This document shows positions 6,236 to 11,581 of a DNA stretch of 11,581 bases, in pieces; the stretch's first letter is position 1, and every line of letters starts with the position of its first letter. Origin of the DNA: Bacillota bacterium (GTDB taxonomy: Bacteria > Bacillota > Sulfobacillia > Thermaerobacterales > Thermaerobacteraceae); assembly GCA_003242195.1 (NCBI GenBank), contig QGUQ01000028.1, positions 1 through 11,581 of the forward strand, given 5' to 3'. The notes beneath the pieces are model-generated. The model was not told where the DNA came from. It searched no databases and worked only from the letters and a program-made list of their open reading frames with translations. The position numbers and the translations under genes are program-made.

Positions 6236-7078
6236 TCAGGCTCCCAGGGGCAGACCGAAGAGGCGCGCGGCGTTGGCCGTGGTCTGCCGTGCGATGTCCG
6301 GCAGCGATCGGCCCCGTTCCACCGCAATGCGCTGGGCCACCAGCCGCACCCAGGCCGGTTGGTTCCGGCGCCCCCGGTACGGGTGGGGCGCCAGGAAGGG
6401 CGCGTCGGTCTCCACCAGCAGCCGGTCCTCCGACACGGTCCGGGCCACCTCCCGGGCCCGCTCGCCGTTCTTGAACGTGACCGGTCCGTCCAGCCCGATG
6501 TACAGCCCCAGCTCGCAAAACCGCCGCGCCCAATCCGACCCGGCCCCGAAGCAGTGCATCACGCCCCGCAGCGGCGCGCCCTCCGCCATCCGGGCCAGCT
6601 CGTCCCACACGTCCGCCTCTGCCTCGCGGTTGTGGATGACCACCGGCAAACCGCACTCGACGGCCAGCTCCAGTTGCGCCCGAAAGGCCCGCCGCTGCTC
6701 CGCCGCGGGCACCCGGTCCCGGTAGTAGTCCAGGCCGATCTCCCCGATGGCCACCACCCGGGGGTGCTGCGCCAGCCGCCGCAGTTCGTCCAGGGCGGTG
6801 GGCGTCACCTCGGCGGCGCTGAGGGGGTGGATGCCCACGGCCGCATACACCTCGGGATACCGCTCCGCCAGCTCCACGGCGCGACGCGAGCTGGCCAGGT
6901 CGATGCCGATGGTGATCATGGCGACGACGCCGGCTTCCCGCGCGGCTTGCACCACCCGATCCCGGTCCTCGTCGTAGTCCGGGAAGTCCAGGTGGCAGTG
7001 GGTGTCGACCAGCGGAGCGGCGGCCGGCGCGCCGTCGGCCGGCGGTGTCGCTTCCGGGATCGCGTCGGGCCCCGTCAT
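6236..7078 (-). CDS. tatD: TatD family metal-dependent hydrolase/DNase
   Basis: A 280-residue TIM-barrel metallohydrolase of the TatD/YcfH/YabD family; characterised members are metal-dependent 3'-5' exonucleases linked to DNA repair and fragmentation. All metal ligands expected for the family are visible: DTHCHLDF with H27 and H29, GEIGLDYY with E113, VVIHN with H149, MHCFGAG with H175 and ETDAPFLAPHPYRG with D225. The N-terminus carries about 20 residues of Ala/Pro-rich sequence before the first strand, longer than usual, but no internal ATG or GTG offers a better start. Its ATG overlaps the metG TGA (ATGA, 7075-7078), so translation is probably coupled to metG and governed by the metG T-box. 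The metG-tatD pairing is common across Bacillota. Confidence 0.94.
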   Translation of the reverse strand: MTGPDAIPEATPPADGAPAAAPLVDTHCHLDFPDYDEDRDRVVQAAREAGVVAMITIGIDLASSRRAVELAERYPEVYAAVGIHPLSAAEVTPTALDELRRLAQHPRVVAIGEIGLDYYRDRVPAAEQRRAFRAQLELAVECGLPVVIHNREAEADVWDELARMAEGAPLRGVMHCFGAGSDWARRFCELGLYIGLDGPVTFKNGERAREVARTVSEDRLLVETDAPFLAPHPYRGRRNQPAWVRLVAQRIAVERGRSLPDIARQTTANAARLFGLPLGA

Positions 7079-9111
7079 CGGACGTGGCTGCCCTCCCCGA
7101 TGGGCCGATCCGTGGTCAAGAGGGCGAGCCGGCCGTCCTCCTCGGCCGTCAGGACCATGCCCTGGGATTCGACTCCCCGGATCACGGCCGGCCGCAGGTT
7201 GGCCACGATGACCACCATCTTGCCCACCAATTCCTCCGGCTCGTAGTGGCCCGCGATACCGGCCACGATCTGGCGCCGTTCGGAGCCCAGGGAAACCTCC
7301 AGGCGAAGCAACCGGTCGGCGTTGGGATGTCGCTCGGCGGCCACCACCCGGGCGGTCCGCAGCTCAATGCGGCCGAACTCCTCGATGGTGATCTCGCCGC
7401 CGGAGGCCGGCTTCGCGCCAGCGGCCCGGCCCGCCGGCACCGGCGCGGCACGCCGCGGTGCGGCGCCTTCCTTCCCCGCGCCTTCCTCCTTCCCGGGGCC
7501 TTCCTTCCCGCTGGCTCCCTGCCTTCCGCCATTCTCGCCGGTGGTCGCTTCCTCCCACTCGATGCGGGGGAAGAGGGGCCGATCCCGCCGCACCCGGGCA
7601 CCCGCCGGTAGCTGGCCCCACTTCAGGCCTTCCTCCCAACCCGGCACCCGGTAATCCTCGCCCAGACCGATCTGCGCCCACAGGCGGGCCGGCGTCTCCA
7701 CCAGGAAGGGCGACAGCAACACGCCCACGACGCGCGCCGTCTCGGCCACGGCGTAGAGCACGGCCTCCAGCCGCTCGCGCCGACCCTCGCGGTTCAAAGC
7801 CCAGGGAGCCTGCTCATCGATGTACTTGTTGGCGCGATGGATCAGGTCCCAGATCGCGGCAAGGGCCTCCGGCAGGTCGAACCGCTCCATGGCGGCCTCC
7901 ACCCGCCGCGCAGCCTCACCCGTTGCGGCGCGCAGGAGCCCATCATCGGCCTCGGGGTGCGGTGCGGGAATCGTGCCGCCGAGGAATCGCTCGATCATTC
8001 CCGTCGTACGCCACACCAGGTTGCCGAGGTCGTTGGCGAGGTCCGTGTTCAGCCTGCGCACCAGGGCTTCTTCCGTGTAGGTACCGTCATCGCCGAAGGG
8101 AACTTCCCGGAGCAAGAAGTAGCGCACCGCGTCGACACCGTACTTCTCGATCAACGTCACCGGGTCGATCACCTGGCCGCCGGCCCGGGACTTGCCGATC
8201 TTGCCGCCGTCGATGAGGAGCCAGCCGTGACCGTACACGCAACGAGGCAAAGGTATCCCCAGCGCCATGAGCAACGCGGGCCAGATGATGGCGTGGAAGC
8301 GGAGGATATCCTTCCCGATGAGGTGGACGTCCGCCGGCCAGAACCGCCGGTACAACTCGCCGTCGGGCCAGCCGAGGGCCGTGATGTAGTTGGCCAGGGC
8401 GTCGATCCACACGTAGATCACGTGGTCGGGGTCGAAGGGCACGGGGATGCCCCAGCGGAAGGACGTGCGCGACACCGAGAGGTCCTGCAACCCCTGCCGG
8501 ATGAAGGCGACCACCTCGTTCCGGCGCGACGGCGGCTGGATGAACTCGGGGTGGTGCTCGATGTGATCCAGCAAGGGCTGGGCGTACTTGGACAGGCGGA
8601 AGAAATAGCTCTCCTCCTGGAGCCGTTCGACGGGGGCCTCGTGCACGGGGCACCGCTGGCCATCCAGGAGCTCGCTCTCGGTGTAGTACGCCTCGCAGGA
8701 CGTGCAGTAAAGGCCCTCATAGACGCCCTTGTAGATGTCCCCCTGGTCGTAGAGCCGCTGGAAGATCTCCTGCACGCGCTTCTTGTGACGGTCCTCCGTC
8801 GTGCGGATGAAATCGTCGTAGCTGATGTGGAGGCGCTGCCAGAGCTCCCGCGTCGCGGCCACGATGGGCTCGATGAACTCCAGGGGCTCCTTGCCCGCCT
8901 TGCGGGCGGCGCGCTCGATCTTCTGCCCGTGTTCATCGGTACCCGTGAGCAGCCACGTCTCGTCGCCCCGCAAGCGGTGGTAGCGGGCCAGGGCGTCGGC
9001 CGCTACGGTCGTGTAGGTGTGGCCGATGTGCAGCCGGTCGTTGGGATAGTAGATGGGGGTGGTGATGTAGAACTTGCGGCGCCGCTGGCGCCCTTCGTCG
9101 TGTTCCGGCAC
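7075..9111 (-). CDS. metG: Methionyl-tRNA synthetase with C-terminal tRNA-binding domain
   Basis: A 678-residue class I synthetase that charges tRNA-Met. The catalytic HIGH motif is at 28-31 (RLHIGHTYT) and the KMSKS loop reads KIGKS at 304-308, with a short extra stretch (RAGGQ) before VIDP. A zinc knuckle C136-x2-C139, C154-x2-H157 has the Cys3His pattern I recall for Thermus MetRS. VWIDALANYITALG (234-247) is the usual methionine-pocket region, and an anticodon-binding helical domain spans about 345-515. A low-complexity Gly/Lys/Glu/Ala/Pro linker (about 521-572) joins an EMAP/Trbp111-type domain (573-678; RIELRTARVV, LRPAVIRGVESQGMVL), which normally dimerises the enzyme and aids tRNA binding. 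The start is GTG at 9111, with GGGAGGAGG seven bases upstream. Expression is controlled by the T-box leader directly upstream. Confidence 0.97.
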   Translation of the reverse strand: MPEHDEGRQRRRKFYITTPIYYPNDRLHIGHTYTTVAADALARYHRLRGDETWLLTGTDEHGQKIERAARKAGKEPLEFIEPIVAATRELWQRLHISYDDFIRTTEDRHKKRVQEIFQRLYDQGDIYKGVYEGLYCTSCEAYYTESELLDGQRCPVHEAPVERLQEESYFFRLSKYAQPLLDHIEHHPEFIQPPSRRNEVVAFIRQGLQDLSVSRTSFRWGIPVPFDPDHVIYVWIDALANYITALGWPDGELYRRFWPADVHLIGKDILRFHAIIWPALLMALGIPLPRCVYGHGWLLIDGGKIGKSRAGGQVIDPVTLIEKYGVDAVRYFLLREVPFGDDGTYTEEALVRRLNTDLANDLGNLVWRTTGMIERFLGGTIPAPHPEADDGLLRAATGEAARRVEAAMERFDLPEALAAIWDLIHRANKYIDEQAPWALNREGRRERLEAVLYAVAETARVVGVLLSPFLVETPARLWAQIGLGEDYRVPGWEEGLKWGQLPAGARVRRDRPLFPRIEWEEATTGENGGRQGASGKEGPGKEEGAGKEGAAPRRAAPVPAGRAAGAKPASGGEITIEEFGRIELRTARVVAAERHPNADRLLRLEVSLGSERRQIVAGIAGHYEPEELVGKMVVIVANLRPAVIRGVESQGMVLTAEEDGRLALLTTDRPIGEGSHVR
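7459..7509 (-). repeat. Degenerate GKEG-type coding repeats in the MetRS linker
   Basis: MetRS residues 535-551 repeat GKEG or GKEEG three times (GKEGPGKEEGAGKEG), visible in the DNA as recurring ccttcc/ttcccg blocks. This is a flexible linker between the catalytic body and the tRNA-binding domain and is likely length-variable between strains. Confidence 0.6.
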
Positions 9112-9128
9112 CTGACTCCCTCCTCCCG

Positions 9129-9168
9129 AAAAAACAAACGTCCCTGCGCCCGGCGAGGGGCGAGGGAC
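9129..9168 (-). terminator. T-box regulated intrinsic terminator before metG
   Basis: On the minus strand GTCCCTCGCCC pairs with GGGCGCAGGGAC (11 bp with one bulge, 9140-9168), followed by GTTTGTTTTTT. The stop hairpin shares its 5' arm (CCCTCGCC) with the 3' arm of the antiterminator, giving the mutually exclusive folds expected of a T-box. The metG ribosome binding site starts directly after the T-run. Confidence 0.93.
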
Positions 9169-9467
9169 ACCCGCGGTACCACCCTGCTTCGCCCGCGCCT
9201 CACGGCGGCGGGCCTCGCCGATCCGCCCCCTCCACCGGAGGCGGACCGTTCGCGCGCGATCACGGGCGCACCCGGCTCGGCCTACCAGACCGCGTCCACC
9301 GCGGCCCTTCGACCGGCGGCTTCAGGGCCATGTTCCCCGGGCGCTCGGGACGGGCTCCCACCGTTTCCCGCCTCGCTCGGCTCCGGCAGCCCGGGTACTC
9401 CTCCCTGTCATCGCCTTTCCCGTGATGATCATGAAAGTCCGGACAGCGCTCCCGGAATCCCGTATCA
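9129..9467 (-). promoter_or_regulatory. T-box leader riboswitch, methionine specific, controlling metG-tatD
   Basis: The leader carries the invariant T-box core AGGGTGGTACCGCGG (plus-strand 9171-9185), whose TGGT bulge pairs with the 3' end of uncharged tRNA. Upstream, Stem I begins with GATGACAGGGAGGAGTAC (about 9395-9413), and its apical part GCGAGGCGGGAAACGGTGGG lies near 9357-9376 and resembles the conserved AG bulge and distal loop. The 3' side of Stem I reads GGGGAACATGGCCCTGAA, placing an ATG triplet (9329-9331) at the expected specifier position, which fits tRNA-Met and the downstream gene. A stem III hairpin lies near 9218-9248. When tRNA-Met is uncharged the antiterminator forms and metG is read; otherwise the terminator stops transcription. 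Exact transcript ends are inferred. Confidence 0.94.
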
Positions 9468-9473
9468 GCCGTT

Positions 9474-9502
9474 ATTATCCCCCTCGTCCATGGCCGTGTC
9501 AA
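9474..9502 (-). promoter_or_regulatory. Sigma-A promoter of the metG T-box leader
   Basis: A perfect minus-strand -35 TTGACA (9497-9502) is followed after 17 bp by GATAAT (9474-9479), five of six to consensus. The predicted start near 9467 lies about 55 nt before Stem I of the T-box. It is divergent from the abrB promoter, with about 90 bp between the two -35 boxes; I see no gene or clear motif in that gap. Confidence 0.87.
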
Positions 9503-9594
9503 CGCGGTGCCATGCCAGCGACTGGAAGATCACCTGCCCATTCCGGCGCTCGTTGGCCCGCGTAGACCGCCGAACCTTCCAATTCGCCCGGACC

Positions 9595-9623
9595 TTGACG
9601 GTATTTGGCATCGGTGATAGGGT
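9595..9623 (+). promoter_or_regulatory. Candidate sigma-A promoter of abrB
   Basis: TTGACG (9595-9600) and TAGGGT (9618-9623) are spaced 17 bp apart, and the -10 is preceded by TGA, giving an extended -10 that may compensate for a weak hexamer (three of six). Predicted transcription starts near 9630, just before a possible upstream ATG at 9640. AbrB of Bacillus represses its own gene, and the AT-richer bases around 9580-9610 could be a binding site; that part is inference. Confidence 0.5.
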
Positions 9624-9678
9624 CTAGCCAGAGGGGCAAATGAAACTGCTTCACTCAAGGGGGCCTCTGGGTAAGGTG

Positions 9679-9927
9679 ATGAAATCCACAGGGATTGTCC
9701 GCAAGGTAGACGAACTTGGCCGCGTGGTCATACCGATCGAGTTGCGCCGGACCTTGGACATCCAGGAGAAGGATTCGCTGGAGATCTACGTGGACGGCGA
9801 CAAGATCATCCTGCGCAAGTACGAACCCGCCTGCATCTTCTGCGGCAACGCCTACAACGTCGAGAACTTCAAGGGCAAGAACGTCTGCAAGAGCTGCATG
9901 GCGATCATGGCCACGCGCGCCAGCTGA
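9679..9927 (+). CDS. abrB: AbrB/SpoVT family transition-state regulator with C-terminal Cys4 motif
   Basis: An 82-residue DNA-binding protein. Residues 1-48 (KSTGIVRKVDELGRVVIPIE, then LRRTLDIQEKDSLEIYVDGDKIILRKY) are almost the Bacillus AbrB swapped-hairpin domain, which dimerises and represses post-exponential genes. The C-terminal part differs: two CxxC pairs, C52-x2-C55 and C70-x2-C73, suggest a small zinc-binding knuckle in place of the Bacillus tetramerisation tail. I recall this form from Clostridia. The start is uncertain. The ATG at 9679 gives the family N-terminus but has only AAGGTG abutting it; the in-frame ATG at 9640 adds 13 residues without family similarity but has GAGG five bases upstream. 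It is the only plus-strand gene, divergent from metG and convergent with rsmI, exactly as in Bacillus. Confidence 0.92.
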   Translation: MKSTGIVRKVDELGRVVIPIELRRTLDIQEKDSLEIYVDGDKIILRKYEPACIFCGNAYNVENFKGKNVCKSCMAIMATRAS

Positions 9928-10223
9928 GGAGTCGACCCGGGCTGGCGGGCGCAGTCGCCCGAACGGGTCACCGCTGATGGGGGCAGATCAGCGGACCAAC
10001 GGGCCGAGCGGGCTCGCTCCGGCCGGCTGGGGCGCCGGCCGTGGTGAACGGGCGGTCCCGCCGCGGCAGGGAACGACCGGTAGGGCCGCGCCTGCGCGGC
10101 GGCGTGAGCGGCCGCGACTCCCGGTCGCCGACACGACTGGGAGCACGGCGCCGCGCGGTCGGGTCCATCGACCACCAGCAACAATCCCCGAAAGGCGCGA
10201 ATCGCCGAAGCCGGAACAGGCTC
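9928..10223. other. Gene-free, hairpin-rich region after abrB
   Basis: No gene is supported in the 388 bp between the abrB and rsmI stops. It contains a series of inverted repeats: GACCCG/CGGGTC enclosing GGGCG-CAGT-CGCCC (9934-9969), CCGCTGAT/ATCAGCGG (9971-9994, perfect 8 bp), GGCCGGC/GCCGGCC (10021-10040, perfect 7 bp) and GCCGCG-CCTG-CGCGGC (about 10085-10100). None has a T-run. Open frames here lack ribosome binding sites and protein-like composition. The region may be a structured abrB 3' untranslated region or hold a small RNA. No tRNA, tmRNA, SRP RNA or RNase P signature was recognised. Confidence 0.5.
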
Positions 10224-10259
10224 GGGGCCGGGAAGCCATCTCCTGGCCCCATGGTTTTT
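10224..10259 (+). terminator. Probable intrinsic terminator for abrB
   Basis: GGGGCCGGGA (10224-10233) pairs with TCCTGGCCCC (10241-10250), a 10-bp stem with one G-U pair and a 7-nt loop, followed four bases later by TTTTT (10255-10259). It is oriented for plus-strand transcription and lies about 300 nt after abrB. The 4-nt offset of the T-run makes it less than ideal. No convincing terminator for the oncoming rsmI transcript was found. Confidence 0.55.
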
Positions 10260-10315
10260 CGTGCCTCCCCGCGGCCCGCCTCGCTTGCCCGTCGTCGTGC
10301 CATCGTCACCGCTCG

Positions 10316-11404
10316 TCACTTGCCGCGGTGGTACAGTCGGTACACGTCAGCGCGACGCAAGCCGTGGCCACGGGCCACCCGCCGGATGGCCTCGCTGGCT
10401 GGAAGGCCGTGGCGTACCAGAAGATCGATCTCCGCCACCAGCAGCTCCCGGGACGGGACCGGCGCGGTCGCCTCCCGGGGACCGGCCTCGGTAGCAGCGG
10501 CAGCGGGCTCCTCCCCCAGGGCCTCCCCTTCACCGCCCTCCAGGACGGGGACCTCCTCCGACGTCAGCCCGTCGGCTCCCGGTGCGCCCCCCACCGTGCC
10601 ATCGTCGATAGGGGGGGCTCCGGCGGCGACTTCCCCGCCTGGGGCGCCTCCCGCCGCGTGGGCCTTCAACGCGCGGGGCGGCAGCAAGACCAGGGTGTAC
10701 TCGCCGCGCGCCGGCCGGGCGGAGACCTCGGCCACGAGATCCGCGACCCGACCATACCGGATCTCTTCGAAACGTTTCGTCAGCTCCCGGGCGAGGACCA
10801 GCCGGCCGTCGGGGATGAGCCGCGCCAGGTCCCCCAGCGTTTCCCCCAGCCGGTGAGGCGCTTCGAAGAAGACCACCGGCCCGGGCCACGCGCGCCAGGA
10901 GGCGATCCGCGCCCGGCGACGCTCGGGATCGCGGGGGAGGAACCCCTCGAACAGGTACCGGTCCGCCCCGAAGCCAGATACCGACAGCGCCGCCATGGCG
11001 GCACTGGGACCCGGCACGGGCGACACGGGCAGGCCGGCGCCGGCGACGGCGGCAACGATTCGTGCACCGGGATCGGCCACACCGGGCGTCCCGGCGTCCG
11101 TCAAGAGAGCCACCACCTCGCCTGCCCGTAACCACCGGATCACCTCGGCGGCCCTGCGCTCCTCATTGTGCTCGTGGCACGAGACCAAGCGGGCGGCGAT
11201 CCCGAAGCGCTCCAGCAGCCGGCGGCTGTGCCGCGTGTCCTCGGCCAGCACCCGGTCGGCGTGCACCAGAACCTGCAGGAGGCGCAGGCTGGCGTCGCCC
11301 ATGTTGCCGATGGGCCCGCCACAGACGTACAGGGTTCCCGGAGCGATCCAGTCCGCCGGTTCTTCCAGAAACGCGGTCACTGCTCGCGCCAGGTCACGCA
11401 ACAT
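10316..11404 (-). CDS. rsmI: 16S rRNA (cytidine(1402)-2'-O)-methyltransferase RsmI
   Basis: A 362-residue tetrapyrrole-methylase-fold enzyme that 2'-O-methylates C1402 of 16S rRNA in the decoding centre (YabC/YraL family). Seen: LYVCGGPIGNMGD (25-37) where most homologues read ATPIGNLED, AEDTRHSRRLL (54-64), the SAM-site ALLTDAGTPGVADPG (99-113), SPVPGPSAAMAAL (128-140) and FFEAPHRL (179-186). A Gly/Ala/Glu-rich linker of about 70 residues (244-317) leads to the C-terminal helical domain (318-362; SEAIRRVARGHGLRRADVYR). The linker makes it longer than the usual 280-300. The start is the ATG at 11404, with GGGAGG five bases upstream. A GTG at 11473 in the same frame would overlap holB by 38 nt and is rejected. 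It follows holB by 31 bp and converges on abrB. Confidence 0.93.
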   Translation of the reverse strand: MLRDLARAVTAFLEEPADWIAPGTLYVCGGPIGNMGDASLRLLQVLVHADRVLAEDTRHSRRLLERFGIAARLVSCHEHNEERRAAEVIRWLRAGEVVALLTDAGTPGVADPGARIVAAVAGAGLPVSPVPGPSAAMAALSVSGFGADRYLFEGFLPRDPERRRARIASWRAWPGPVVFFEAPHRLGETLGDLARLIPDGRLVLARELTKRFEEIRYGRVADLVAEVSARPARGEYTLVLLPPRALKAHAAGGAPGGEVAAGAPPIDDGTVGGAPGADGLTSEEVPVLEGGEGEALGEEPAAAATEAGPREATAPVPSRELLVAEIDLLVRHGLPASEAIRRVARGHGLRRADVYRLYHRGK

Positions 11405-11435
11405 TCCCGCCTCCCGGGAGCTGCCGGTGCCTGTC

Positions 11436-11581
11436 TCACCCCACCTGGGCCCGGCGGCATGCCCGCCACACACGCCAGCAAAAGACCTCGAGGGCCAACA
11501 ACCGGTTGGCGTTGGCCTGCCACGCCCGGCGGAGTTGGGCCAGCGCCCCGGTCCACGCGGCCCTGGCCTCCGGCGTCACCG
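11436..11581 (-). CDS. holB: DNA polymerase III subunit delta' (HolB), C-terminal fragment
   Basis: Only the last 47 complete codons are in the window; the gene continues beyond the right edge. The peptide has ALAQLRRAWQANANRLLALE and then VFCWRVWRACRRAQVG before a TGA at 11436-11438. The asparagine-containing stretch with LALEVF resembles the C-terminal helix of delta' subunits, where NxNPxLxLE is common just before the end. HolB is part of the clamp-loader complex. The assignment also rests on position: in Bacillus holB lies upstream of abrB and rsmI. Here rsmI follows after 31 bp, with ricT, yabA, trmN6 and yazA missing from between. The fragment alone is too short for certainty. Confidence 0.65.
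   Translation of the reverse strand, partial: VTPEARAAWTGALAQLRRAWQANANRLLALEVFCWRVWRACRRAQVG

Noticed and set aside
7837..9627. Very long plus-strand open frame opposite metG and its T-box
   Set aside because: It is antisense to MetRS and to the riboswitch, without a plausible ribosome binding site or family features; explained by third-position GC bias.
9928..10315. A tRNA, SRP RNA or other known RNA gene in the abrB-rsmI gap
   Set aside because: No T-loop, D-loop, SRP helix 8 or other signature could be recognised by eye; only generic hairpins are visible.
1..11581. Mobile element, phage remnant, CRISPR array or defence island
   Set aside because: No transposase, integrase, terminal inverted repeats, spaced repeats or defence domains were seen; composition and gene order are those of a conserved core-genome block.

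Overview
This window is about 11.6 kb of very GC-rich chromosomal DNA carrying the conserved housekeeping block that in Bacillus subtilis runs from holB past abrB and metS to ksgA, veg, ispE and purR. Gene order, an AbrB whose N-terminal half is nearly identical to the Bacillus protein, Veg, a PurR of the Gram-positive type and a T-box in front of metG all point to the Bacillota. The GC content, the frequent GTG starts and the Thermus-like zinc-site pattern in MetRS suggest a high-GC, possibly thermophilic, deep-branching member such as Thermaerobacter or a relative; the genus is inference.

Layout, read along the minus strand, which carries every gene but one: the 3' end of holB (DNA polymerase III delta'), rsmI, then the plus-strand abrB in the gap, then metG behind a methionine T-box leader, tatD (4-nt overlap with metG), rsmA/ksgA, a YkuK-type RNase H-like gene, veg behind tandem sigma-A-type promoters, a strong terminator hairpin, ispE, a MobA-like nucleotidyltransferase gene, purR (13-nt overlap with that gene) and ilvA (threonine deaminase). 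After ilvA the last bases of the window hold a sigma-H-like promoter pointing out of the window. In Bacillus spoVG lies just past this point.

The genes serve central functions: rRNA maturation and fidelity (rsmI, rsmA), methionine charging (metG), isoprenoid precursor synthesis (ispE), purine control (purR), branched-chain amino acid entry (ilvA) and transition-state regulation (abrB). Compared with Bacillus the block is contracted: ricT, yabA, trmN6 and yazA are absent between holB and rsmI; yabE, rnmV, yabG and sspF are absent from their usual places; ilvA sits where ridA (yabJ) would be.

Non-coding content is the richest part: a complete T-box riboswitch with promoter, Met specifier, antiterminator and terminator; tandem veg promoters; and a stretch of almost 390 bp between abrB and rsmI filled with GC-rich hairpins. 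I saw no mobile element, CRISPR array, tRNA or rRNA, and no clear sign of a wholly new system. The items most worth following are the hairpin-rich abrB 3' region, the outward sigma-H-like promoter, the ilvA/ridA exchange and the uncharacterised nucleotidyltransferase coupled to purR.
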